From the NCBI GenBank assembly GCA_024699395.1, contig JAILPU010000179.1, positions 1-8,163 on the forward strand: 8,163 nucleotides of DNA, written 5' to 3'. Position 1 is the first letter of the stretch; each line of letters starts with the position of its first letter. A program made the translations under genes and the position numbers. This DNA comes from Lachnospiraceae bacterium. GTDB taxonomy: Bacteria; Bacillota; Clostridia; Lachnospirales; Lachnospiraceae. Under the pieces are notes generated by a model. That model saw nothing but the letters and a program-made list of their open reading frames with translations, searched no databases and had not been told where the DNA came from. This document shows, piece after piece, positions 1-7,300 of this stretch.

Positions 1-576
1 GCCATGTTCTTCCCTTATTTCCTTTCATGGGTTGTTGTGGGCGCTATCATCTACGCATTCTTCTCAACCGATACCGGTATGGTAAACAGAGCTTTGAAAG
101 CCGGTGGTCATGAAATAATAAGATGGTATTCAGTAAAGAAATACTGGAAGCCCATTATTATCACAGCTGACGTATGGAAGTGGTGCGGATATAACTCCAT
201 TATCTACATGGCTGCAATGACAAGCTTTGATGCTTCTCTTTATGAAGCGGCTTCTATCGACGGAGCTAACAGGTTTAAGCAGATTATTCATATTACATTG
301 CCTCTTCTTAAACCCACCGTTATAACACTTTCACTTATGTCAATCGGACGTATCTTCTTCGGAGACTTCGGTATGATTTACGGTATCGTTGGTAACAACT
401 CTCTTCTTTATGATGAGGTTGCGGTTATTGATACCTACGTATATTCTGCCATGAGATCCCTGGGATTCTCCTACACAACAGCTATTGGTTTGATGCAGTC
501 GGTACTGGGACTTATCCTCGTTACAGGTGCCAACTGGGCTGCTAAAAAAGTTAACGAAGGGGAGGCTTTATTCTAA
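1..576 (+). CDS. LplB-type sugar ABC transporter permease, 5' end missing
   Basis: Integral membrane subunit of a carbohydrate importer. Only the last 191 codons are present: the frame is open to base 1 (Ala codon at 1-3), and the Met at 4-6 lies inside a membrane segment, so it is not the start. Full-length members are usually about 300 residues. Visible parts are a membrane segment with FLSWVVVGAIIYAFF at the left edge, a second hydrophobic segment near 180-235, and the cytoplasmic EAA loop (EAASIDGAN...LP) from base 244 that docks on the ATPase. Two further hydrophobic segments follow, ending in a basic Ala-Lys-Lys tail. The left-edge motif is typical of the LplB/YteP group (COG4209), which imports oligosaccharides. 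The stop codon shares one base with the next permease start, so the two are co-translated. No ATPase gene is visible; this transporter class commonly uses a shared MsmX-type ATPase. The substrate is unknown. Confidence 0.92.
   Translation, partial: AMFFPYFLSWVVVGAIIYAFFSTDTGMVNRALKAGGHEIIRWYSVKKYWKPIIITADVWKWCGYNSIIYMAAMTSFDASLYEAASIDGANRFKQIIHITLPLLKPTVITLSLMSIGRIFFGDFGMIYGIVGNNSLLYDEVAVIDTYVYSAMRSLGFSYTTAIGLMQSVLGLILVTGANWAAKKVNEGEALF
560..566 (+). promoter_or_regulatory. Ribosome binding site of the second permease
   Basis: GGGGAGG lies nine bases before the ATG at 576, inside the end of the upstream permease. It supports the start at 576, which overlaps the TAA stop at 574-576 by one base (TAATG), a classic coupled arrangement. 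Confidence 0.8.
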
Positions 577-1475
577 TGACACACAAAATGCATACGACTC
601 CCGCGGACTGGGCAGTAAAAATATTTTCTTACGTATTTATCGGGGTAATTGCAGTAGTTTGCCTTTTACCCCTTATAATGGTTTTCAGTGTATCGTTCTC
701 TGATAACTTTACGGTAACAAATTTGGGATATTCCTTCCTTCCCCAGAAATTTACTCTTGACACCTACCGTTATCTTTTCATACACAGCGGAATGAGAATA
801 TTAAGAAGTTACGGTGTTACCATAGGTATCACAATAGTCGGTACAGCTTGCGCAATGCTTTTGACAAGTATGATAGCTTTCGCAATTTCCATCAAGTCCC
901 TGAAATACAGAAACGGTATTGCATTCTTCTGCAACTTTACCATTATCTTTTCAGCAGGACTTATTCCCTGGTATATTGTTTGTACTCAGTGGTACCATAT
1001 GATGGATTCCTATTTCGGACTTTTGTTACCCAGCATGTTCTCTGTATGGAACATGTTCCTTATGAGAACATATTTCTCAGCTGTGCCTGATTCACTTTAT
1101 GAGTCAGCTAAGCTTGACGGTGCAAGCTGGTTTAAGATTTACTGGAAGATTGCTGTTCCTCTTTCAAAGACAGCAATGCTTACCGTAGGCCTTATGTATG
1201 CCCTTGCATACTGGAATGACTGGTGGAATGCTCTTATGTTCATTAACGACAGAGATATGTTCCCTCTTCAGTACTTCCTTTACAATATCCTTTCAAACGT
1301 TAACGCTCTTAGTAGCGGACGTATTCCTGCAGGTGCGGCAGCTAACCTTAAGCTTCCTGCAGAGACGGTTAAGATGGCGGTTACAATTATCACCATCGGC
1401 CCCATCATTTTCCTTTATCCTTTCATCCAGAGATACTTTGTTGACGGTATTATGACCGGTGCGGTGAAGGAGTAA
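576..1475 (+). CDS. LplC/YtcP-type sugar ABC transporter permease
   Basis: Second membrane subunit of the importer, complete at 299 residues, the usual length for the LplC/YtcP group (COG0395, MalG-like). Six hydrophobic segments can be seen at roughly residues 17-41, 79-105, 114-136, 146-167, 198-221 and 265-287. The EAA loop is at 175-194 (Y-E176-S-A-K-L-D-G182 ... VPL), where it should contact the nucleotide-binding subunit. The C-terminus RYFVDGIMTGAVKE closely matches the conserved end of this group. The start is fixed by the strong upstream site at 560-566 and the one-base overlap with the preceding gene. The solute-binding protein follows 59 bases later with no terminator between, so the three genes probably form one operon. 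Substrate not determined; oligosaccharides or complex glycan fragments are usual for the family. Confidence 0.95.
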   Translation: MTHKMHTTPADWAVKIFSYVFIGVIAVVCLLPLIMVFSVSFSDNFTVTNLGYSFLPQKFTLDTYRYLFIHSGMRILRSYGVTIGITIVGTACAMLLTSMIAFAISIKSLKYRNGIAFFCNFTIIFSAGLIPWYIVCTQWYHMMDSYFGLLLPSMFSVWNMFLMRTYFSAVPDSLYESAKLDGASWFKIYWKIAVPLSKTAMLTVGLMYALAYWNDWWNALMFINDRDMFPLQYFLYNILSNVNALSSGRIPAGAAANLKLPAETVKMAVTIITIGPIIFLYPFIQRYFVDGIMTGAVKE

Positions 1476-1485
1476 TTAATTGAAT

Positions 1486-1505
1486 GAGATCCCAATAACG
1501 GGCTC
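1486..1505 (+). other. Small bulged hairpin between permease and binding-protein genes
   Basis: GAG-AT-CCC, then a six-base loop, then GGG-CTC can form a six-pair stem with a two-base bulge. No T-run follows, so it is not an intrinsic terminator. It could protect the 3' mRNA segment carrying the binding protein, which is often needed in excess over the permeases. The fold is short and could be chance. Confidence 0.3.
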
Positions 1506-1521
1506 AGAATATATTTCTTAC

Positions 1522-1529
1522 AGGAGGAG
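1522..1529 (+). promoter_or_regulatory. Strong ribosome binding site of the solute-binding protein
   Basis: AGGAGGAG ends five bases before the ATG at 1535. It is a near-complete anti-16S match, the strongest in the window, and fits high expression of a binding protein. Confidence 0.85.
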
Positions 1530-1534
1530 TAAAT

Positions 1535-3088
1535 ATGAAAAAAGTTTTATCACTCATGTTAGTTCTTTCTCTTGGCGTATCTTGCTTCGCAGGATGTGGC
1601 GAAAAGAAGACTGATGAGAGCAGCGAACCCGCTGTATCAACAGAGGAGAGCACAGAAGAGTCAACAGAAGAATCAACAGAAGAATCAGTTGAAGCGAGCT
1701 CAGAGACTGAGGAAGTAGGAGATAACGGTAATGTTGTTATCCTTTATCCCGGTGAAGAGACAGACGCTATGGCTAACTTCATCAACAACCAGCTTAACCC
1801 CAAGCTTAAGGAAGAGGCAGGCCTCACAGTTGAGCTTATCTACAAGGGTTGGGATCAGTACTGGGAGCAGAAGGACATCATGCTTGCTGCCGGTCAGACA
1901 ATCGATCTCTACTGGGATGGTCTTCCCGACATCTCATCAATGGTTAACAAGAGCCAGTGCCAGCCTCTTGATGATCTCATCAAAGAGAACTGCCCTGACA
2001 TGCTCAAGGTTATTCCTGAGTCACAGCTTGCAGGTGGTGTTGTAAACGGCGTACAGTATGGTATTCCTTCAGCTTACGCTCCTTCATCTTGCATGTATCA
2101 GCTTGTTTGCGTAAGACAGGACATCTTAGATGCTGTTGGTATGGACAAGATTGAGACCGCTGATGACCTTAAGGAGTTCGCTGAGAAGGCTGCTGATCAG
2201 TTCCCTGATCTTAAGGGACCCGCTGATATCATCTTCAAGCCCCTTACAAGAAACTTCGCTGACGAGCAGCTTACATGGATCGCTTACGGTGATTCTGTAG
2301 TATTCGGCGAGGAGTCAAAGAAGGCATATTCTTACTTCGAGACAGATGCATTCAAAGAAGTTGCTAAGTTCAACGAGAGCATGTATGCAGCTGGTCTTTA
2401 CAAGGATGAGCTTACAACCAACTACAACGAGAGAGATTCTCGTATGCAGCAGGGTACATACCTTTGGGTAGAAGGTTCACTTGGAAAAGAGAACGAGATC
2501 AAGGCTTCTGTTAAGTCAAACGCTCCCGAAGCTGAACTTAAGAGCTATCTCTTAAATCCTACAGCTGACAAGTACATCACAGCTTGTGGTGGTGAGGTTC
2601 TTTGCGTTCCTTACAGTGCAGCTAACCCCGAAGGCGCTATGAAGTTCCTCAACTGGTTGTACAAGAGTCAGGAGAACTACCTCTTTGCTCTTTACGGACC
2701 TGAAGGAGATAACTACACAATCGAAGACGGAAGAATCTCTCTTAAGGATCCTTCATTCGAGGGTTATTTCTATGAGTGGATGTTCAGAAATGCTAACTAC
2801 ACAATGTTCACATCAGATGTTTCTGACGATTTCATCAAGACATATGAGTCATGGGATGACGGCGCTAAGACTTCTAGCGTAATCTCTTTCCACTTCGACA
2901 ACTCAAATGTTCAGGAGATCGAGACAGCTATCACTGAGGTTGTTAACCAGTACTTCACTCCTATCGAGTGTGGTTATGTAAGCTTCGATGAGAACTACGA
3001 CGCTGCAGTTGCTAAGCTTAAAGAGGCTGGTATCGACGAGTACGTTGCAGAAGTTCAGAGACAGCTTGATGAGTATTTCGCTCAGTAA
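1535..3088 (+). CDS. Lipoprotein solute-binding protein of sugar ABC importer (LplA/YtcQ-like)
   Basis: Extracellular ligand-capture subunit of the importer, 517 residues, typical for the LplA/YtcQ group (COG1653). A lipoprotein signal is present: basic Met-Lys-Lys, a hydrophobic core, then FAGC with the lipidated Cys at residue 21 (the -3 position is Phe rather than the usual Leu). Residues 22-60 are an acidic Ser/Thr/Glu linker with four perfect STEE units (35-50), probably a flexible tether. The periplasmic-binding-type fold starts near NVVILYPGEETDAM and carries aromatic-rich stretches (GWDQYWEQ, LYWDGLP, NWLYKSQENY) suited to stacking on sugars. The C-terminal segment from about 450 (HFDNSNVQEIETA ... 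ECGYVSFDENYDAAVAKLKEAGID ... QRQLDEY) resembles DUF3502, commonly found at the end of these proteins. Codons favour AAG, GAG, CTT and GCT more strongly than in the permeases, consistent with high expression. A strong hairpin terminator follows. Ligand unknown. Confidence 0.93.
   Translation: MKKVLSLMLVLSLGVSCFAGCGEKKTDESSEPAVSTEESTEESTEESTEESVEASSETEEVGDNGNVVILYPGEETDAMANFINNQLNPKLKEEAGLTVELIYKGWDQYWEQKDIMLAAGQTIDLYWDGLPDISSMVNKSQCQPLDDLIKENCPDMLKVIPESQLAGGVVNGVQYGIPSAYAPSSCMYQLVCVRQDILDAVGMDKIETADDLKEFAEKAADQFPDLKGPADIIFKPLTRNFADEQLTWIAYGDSVVFGEESKKAYSYFETDAFKEVAKFNESMYAAGLYKDELTTNYNERDSRMQQGTYLWVEGSLGKENEIKASVKSNAPEAELKSYLLNPTADKYITACGGEVLCVPYSAANPEGAMKFLNWLYKSQENYLFALYGPEGDNYTIEDGRISLKDPSFEGYFYEWMFRNANYTMFTSDVSDDFIKTYESWDDGAKTSSVISFHFDNSNVQEIETAITEVVNQYFTPIECGYVSFDENYDAAVAKLKEAGIDEYVAEVQRQLDEYFAQ
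1637..1684 (+). repeat. Tandem 12-bp repeat encoding (STEE)x4
   Basis: Four in-frame copies of a 12-base unit (TCAACAGAAGAA-like, with synonymous TCA/AGC and GAA/GAG differences) encode Ser-Thr-Glu-Glu in the linker just after the lipid-anchored Cys. Copy number could vary between strains by slippage without breaking the frame, changing tether length. The synonymous differences show the array is not freshly duplicated. Confidence 0.85.
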
Positions 3089-3150
3089 GTAGTGAGAAGT
3101 AACGGGTATAATCGCTGATTAAAGTAGATTGATGTTCCCGAATATAGAGA

Positions 3151-3187
3151 AAGGGGAGTACATTAATGTACTCCCCTTCTTTTATTA
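3151..3187 (+). terminator. Intrinsic terminator of the importer operon
   Basis: A 28-base perfect palindrome (3151-3178, arms AAGGGGAGTACAT with TA at the centre) is followed by CTTTTATT. The very stable GC-based stem and T-rich tail lie 62 bases after the binding-protein stop. The T-run is clear only on the plus strand, so it mainly serves the operon, although the stem could also slow polymerase from the opposite side. Confidence 0.88.
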
Positions 3188-3219
3188 AATAGGAAATTGC
3201 TCCGCAACTTCCTATTTAA
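3185..3219. repeat. Long inverted repeat, possible REP-like palindromic element
   Basis: Arms TTAAATAGGAA (3185-3195) and TTCCTATTTAA (3209-3219) match perfectly. Inside them TTGC and GCAA pair around a TCC loop, with only one A/C mismatch, giving a hairpin of 15 pairs over 35 bases. Neither side has the T-run of an intrinsic terminator, and it directly follows a complete terminator. Its shape suits a dispersed intergenic palindromic repeat or an mRNA-protecting element. Whether it is repeated in the genome cannot be seen from one window. Confidence 0.55.
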
Positions 3220-3243
3220 CAAAAAACGCACCGCTATGGATGC
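3220..3243 (-). terminator. Probable terminator of the AraC-type regulator gene
   Basis: On the minus strand, GCA-T-CC, a five-base ATAGC loop and GGTGC form a short bulged stem followed by GTTTTTTG. It lies about 107 bases past the regulator's stop and converges with the operon terminator. The T-run also pairs with an A-run (AAAAAACG at 3221-3228 with CGTTTTTT at 3249-3256), so alternative folds exist and the call is moderate. Confidence 0.45.
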
Positions 3244-3349
3244 ACATTCGTTTTTTTGAGAACGCTGCATAATTAGGGTGCGCCGGATGAAAAAAATCAT
3301 AATAATGTCACAAAAAATCCATGAAGAGTCAGAACCCAAATAATATTAA

Positions 3350-4246
3350 TTATTTGCTCAGTTCGGACTTAAGCATAACGCTGGAGGAATATTCCGTTGG
3401 AGACATTCCCGTCTGTTTTTTAAACTGACGTGAGAAATAATGAATGGAATTGTATCCCAACTTATCCGCTATCTCTGAGATATTAAGAGGAGTTGAACGA
3501 AGTAATTCCTTGGCGTAGGTGATTCTCATGCTGTTGTGATATTCCAGTATGGTTGTATGATAATACTGCTTAAAGAGCTGTTTCAGTCTTGAATAACTTA
3601 TGAAATTATCCTGACATATCTCCTTTACGGAAGGATGCTTAGTGATATTTTCTTCGAGATAGGTAATAACTTTTTTTAATTGCTCCGAATCGGTTATCTC
3701 ATGATGATATGAGGACGGCTTATAGACTTCAGGTTTTTTGATAAAGTTCTTTCTGTACTGATCGAGAAGAAAGTGCTCCAAATAGTTTTTTATAAGCTGC
3801 ATTGAACCGTAATCCGGACTTATGACGGTCATCTTGGTTATAAAGGGATCGTCAAGAGAGCAAGTAAATGTATTTCGAGCCTCATGGATGAGGTTTGCCA
3901 GGATTCCTGCCTGGTAAGATGTACAGGATGTTTTCCTGTGAACGAAATATTCCATCGCGGGGGAGTTGCAAATAAAAGAAATAACTATAAGGTTTGGCGC
4001 AATGGTACCGTTGGCTCTGAGGGAATGAAATTCTCCGGGAGCATGAAAAATAATATCTCCCTTTTTCAGAACGTGCCAGGTGGTTCCGTTAAATACGTCA
4101 ACCTCACCTTTATCAACATATAGGAATTCCCAGAAATCATGATGTTCTCCTTTGAAAACGAAATCACTTCGATATTCAAAGTAGTGAACGGTGATAAGGG
4201 ATTCAATGTCTATGACTTTTTCTATATTAATAGGTGTGTAGTCCAC
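3350..4246 (-). CDS. AraC/XylS-family transcriptional regulator with cupin sensor domain
   Basis: Predicted cytoplasmic DNA-binding regulator of 298 residues, the usual AraC-family length. Residues about 30-80 form a cupin-like sugar-sensing domain (HHDFWEFLYVDKGEVDVF, then LKKGDIIFHAPGEFHSL with the PGEFH motif at 70-74), as in RhaR/MelR-type members. Residues about 188-290 carry two helix-turn-helix units: the first around 206-227 (SVKEICQDNFISYSRLKQLF) and the second around 255-276 (NISEIADKLGYNSIHYFSRQF), followed by the family signature QTGMSPTEY. The start is GTG at 4244-4246, supported by AAAGGAG seven bases upstream; no ATG fits better. It is divergent from the large surface-protein gene and convergent with the importer operon. 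This placement suggests it controls one or both, probably as a sugar-responsive activator. Codon use is more AT-rich than its neighbours, as is common for low-expression regulators. The effector is unknown. Confidence 0.93.
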   Translation of the reverse strand: MDYTPINIEKVIDIESLITVHYFEYRSDFVFKGEHHDFWEFLYVDKGEVDVFNGTTWHVLKKGDIIFHAPGEFHSLRANGTIAPNLIVISFICNSPAMEYFVHRKTSCTSYQAGILANLIHEARNTFTCSLDDPFITKMTVISPDYGSMQLIKNYLEHFLLDQYRKNFIKKPEVYKPSSYHHEITDSEQLKKVITYLEENITKHPSVKEICQDNFISYSRLKQLFKQYYHTTILEYHNSMRITYAKELLRSTPLNISEIADKLGYNSIHYFSRQFKKQTGMSPTEYSSSVMLKSELSK

Positions 4247-4253
4247 TTTTGTA

Positions 4254-4260
4254 CTCCTTT
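4254..4260 (-). promoter_or_regulatory. Ribosome binding site deciding the GTG start of the regulator
   Basis: Read on the minus strand this is AAAGGAG, seven bases before GTG. It fixes the non-ATG start. Confidence 0.8.
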
Positions 4261-4267
4261 GGATAAA

Positions 4268-4296
4268 AAAATAAACTGAGGTTCAGTTTAGCACAA
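4268..4296 (-). promoter_or_regulatory. Tentative promoter of the regulator gene
   Basis: On the minus strand, TTGTGC (4296-4291) and TATTTT (4273-4268) are exactly 17 bases apart, a fair -35/-10 pair. The predicted start near 4261 would leave a leader of only about 15 bases, just enough to include the ribosome binding site, so the call is tentative. The palindrome at 4272-4290 would fill the spacer between the two boxes. Confidence 0.35.
4272..4290. promoter_or_regulatory. 19-bp palindrome, candidate operator
   Basis: TAAACTGA and TCAGTTTA are perfect 8-base inverted arms around GGT. The site lies in the divergent control region 26 bases from the regulator start. Perfect dyads of this size usually bind a dimeric repressor; AraC-family proteins more often use direct repeats, so another regulator or dimeric binding is possible. 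It overlaps the tentative regulator promoter. Confidence 0.5.
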
Positions 4297-4310
4297 AAAG
4301 TGCAAAAAGT
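4294..4310 (+). promoter_or_regulatory. Direct repeat CAAAAAGT x2, candidate AraC-type activator site
   Basis: CAAAAAGT occurs at 4294-4301 and again at 4303-4310, a 9-base period close to one helical turn. AraC-family proteins read direct half-sites with their two helix-turn-helix units. The second copy covers most of the place where a -35 box would sit for the TATAAT at 4329, which would fit an activator that replaces a poor -35. The low-complexity A-runs make chance possible. Confidence 0.4.
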
Positions 4311-4328
4311 AAAATATTTTGTCCAAAT

Positions 4329-4334
4329 TATAAT
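4329..4334 (+). promoter_or_regulatory. -10 box of the large surface-protein gene
   Basis: A perfect TATAAT lies 51 bases before the ATG. The hexamer 17 bases upstream (AAAGTA, 4306-4311) is a poor -35, which suggests a need for an activator. The start of transcription would be near 4341. The partly self-complementary box also reads TATAAT on the minus strand at 4332-4327, but no good minus-strand -35 accompanies it. Confidence 0.5.
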
Positions 4335-4339
4335 TTAAA

Positions 4340-4366
4340 CCGAATTAGGGGATATCTATGATTCGG
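4340..4366 (+). other. Leader hairpin upstream of the large surface-protein gene
   Basis: CCGAAT (4340-4345) and ATTCGG (4361-4366) are perfect inverted arms around a 15-base loop. If transcription begins near 4341, this hairpin would sit at the very 5' end of the mRNA, leaving the ribosome binding site at 4376-4379 free. It may stabilise the transcript or be part of a DNA operator. It does not match a riboswitch I recognise. Confidence 0.35.
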
Positions 4367-4375
4367 GGAAGAAAC

Positions 4376-4379
4376 GGAG
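4376..4379 (+). promoter_or_regulatory. Ribosome binding site of the large surface-protein gene
   Basis: GGAG six bases before the ATG at 4386. The start is further supported by the signal peptide that follows directly. Confidence 0.75.
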
Positions 4380-4385
4380 ATAATA

Positions 4386-7300
4386 ATGAAAATAAAGAAG
4401 ATTGCTGCATTTTTATGCGCATTTACTTTGGCAGTTTCAGGCTTCGGTTCTATCAGCATGGGTAATGTTAAAGCTGAGGAAGAAGAGGCGGCTAAACCCG
4501 TTGTAGTAGACGGTAATAATGAAGACTGGAATTATATCACTCCCATATATATGGGTGGCGGTGTAATCAACAAGGTTTCCGCTTTTACCTATGAGGGTGT
4601 TCTTTACGGTAAAATGGAGCTTTCATCAGCTTCACAGTTTGATACATGGCATATTTATCTTGAGACAGACGGGGATACCGCAAACCATTTGTATTTTAAC
4701 GGTGCTGATTACTGTTTCGAGACAGAGATCCTTTATAAGTATGAAGGCGATTCCGGTGAGTGGGACGGTCTTGTAGGCACAGATGTGGCTTGTCAGTCCG
4801 CTACCGGTAACGATAAAAAAACACTTGAGTTTGCTATTCCTCTTGATGGTATAGGAAATCCCGAATCCATCGGAGTGAATTATGCAACTGTTTATAACTG
4901 GGAAGATGTTGCTACCAATCCCGCAGCTCCCAACGAGTATCTTACCGTTCCCACATATGATGAGGTATATTCCGAGGAGTCCATGGTAGGTCTTACCGAA
5001 CAGGAAGCCGAGACTTATCTTGCAAGTAAGCAGTTCTCCGGTGCTGTTAACCAGTGGGATTCTCTTCTTTACGATGCTGTTTATAAGAATTCCAACGTAA
5101 AAGCACTTAAGGCTGTTTCTGACGGAGAGTTCCTTTACATTGCAGCAGAGGCAAAGGCTCTCAGCAACAACTTTACCGTATATATCGGAACCGATAAGGT
5201 TACAGGCGGTACCGATATGTCCCAAAACTGGTCTGATGCCAAGGATATGGCTTACCAGGTTAAGGCTAACGGAACTTTATATGAAATGAGCGGCAATTCC
5301 AAGAAGGGTATGGGAACTGTTATCACAGATTTCTTTAAGTGCGATACAGGTTTCGAGATTAAGATTCCTCTTGAGGCAATCGGCGGACTTACAGATGAGT
5401 ATCTTATCGCTATTGAAGAAGAGGGTGAATTACTTCCCGATGCAGGAAACGAAACACTTAAGGTTATTCCTCCCATTCTTGAGACTGCACCTACAATCAA
5501 AGTAGACGGTGACCCTTCAGACTGGGCAGGCCTTGAACCCATCGGAAAGGGTGAGGATTCCCTTGGTGATATTTATGCATTGAGAGATAATGAAAATCTT
5601 TACGTTATGACTACCATTAAGGGCATTACCGATCCTGAGTCAAGCGCTGCATACACCACCAGCCTTTTTGTTGATACCGATGAGGATCAGACTACAGGTT
5701 TCCTTCATTCAGGATATAAGAATCACTGTACCGGTGACTTCCTTCTTCAGGACTGGTATTCCTACGGACCTGACAAGAACATTGAGTTCTTCTACACTCA
5801 CGACAGTGTAACACTTGAGTGGAACATGAAGAAGCAGTCTGTTGAGGGATATGATAAGGTTATAGGAAAGATTGCAGACGGCGAGTATTGCGCCGAGTAC
5901 ATCATTCCCATCGATATGATGCGTGAAGTTACTCCCGATATTTCAGATACTCTTTATGTCTGCATCGACAGAAATGACGTTCAGACAGACGAAGAGACTT
6001 TTGAGCGTAAGACTCCCGAAGGATTTACTCCCGCAAGAGATACCGCTAACGGTTCCTTTGCAAGAGTACCCAAGTATCAGGTAACCTTTGACCTTGCTTT
6101 TGATGATTCAGATATTTCAGACTGGGCAAGCATAAGCAATAAGACCAAGCATGAGAATCTTACCAATCTTTGCGCAGTTAAGAATGACGAGAAGCTTTAT
6201 ACACTTCTTACCTCCAATATGGATCTTACAACCGATACAGAGTATTACATCACCACCGATGAGGGCGGATTCAAATACGGAAATATGTCGGATGTAACAT
6301 ATTTCATTGAGAGAGGAAAACTTTACAAAGTTACTGCAGACGATACACTTGCAGAAGATTACATCAATGTTTACCAGTACTACGATGCATCATATATCCT
6401 TATGCAGGTATATATGGATTGGATCGGAAATCCCAAGACTGTTAAGGTTGCGGCTGATGTAAACAGTGGCACATATCTCCTTCCCGAGGAGGGATATTTG
6501 AACGTTAACAGCGTTGTTGAAGTTGAGAGAGACGAGAATCTTTTCTATCCCGTAGAGAATTACGACCTTTACAACAATCCTTTCAAAGGATGGGTTGGCT
6601 GGGGTGATATCAACGAGGGCGATATCGATACAATTGCCGTTGATTACAACCTTATGTATGTTGACATCAAGTGGAGTGAACTTGAGAAGGAAAAAGGCGT
6701 TTATGATTTCGAGTCCATCGAAAAGCAGTATCAGTTCGACAAATGGCGCGACAAGGGTGCCAGAATGGTATTCCGTTTTGTAATGGATAACCCCAATTAC
6801 ATCCCCGAGAATCCCGACATGGAGAGAATGGATATTCCTCAGTGGCTCTATGACGAGCTTCTTGAAGAGAATGCAGAGGATGAGGGCGCCGGCGTATTCT
6901 ATAACGGCGAGACAATCCTTAACCTTCTCGGTGGTATCGGATTTTCACCAAACTATAAGAGTAAGCTCTTACTTGACTATCACAGAAAAGCAATTGAGGC
7001 AATTGCCGAAAGATATGACGATCCTTCAATCTGCGCATATGTAGAGGTGGGAAGCCTTGGTCACTGGGCTGAGTTCCATACATGGCCCACAGGAACAGGT
7101 GAGTTCCCCAACCCCGAACTTGCACAGCAGTATATGCAGCCCTATGTGGATTACTTCCACAATGTAAAGGTTGGTATCAGAAAACCCTATGCACTTTCTA
7201 AAGAGAATAACTGGGGTCTTTACAACGATGTATTCGGTGTAGGCTCAGACGGAGCTACACCTACCTTCCTTGAGTGGGCAGCAACAGGAAACACTGATAT

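Noticed and set aside
1480..1515. Possible promoter before the binding-protein gene (TTGAAT and TATATT)
   Set aside because: The boxes are 24 bases apart, too far for a usual promoter; the gene is better explained by read-through from the permeases.
3107..3112. TATAAT after the binding-protein gene
   Set aside because: No -35 at a suitable distance and no gene before the terminator at 3151, so a promoter is unlikely.
3884..4123. A 79-codon plus-strand open frame opposite the regulator
   Set aside because: Antisense to the cupin domain of the AraC-type gene, whose family match is strong along its whole length.
4632..5225. A 197-codon open frame on the minus strand inside the surface-protein gene
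   Set aside because: It lies wholly antisense to a clear coding frame, has no convincing ribosome binding site or recognisable domain, and its composition is explained by the codon pattern of the plus-strand gene.
5252..5542. A 96-codon minus-strand open frame
   Set aside because: Antisense to the second and third CBM9-like modules, low-complexity Ser/Pro-rich product, no sign of its own expression.
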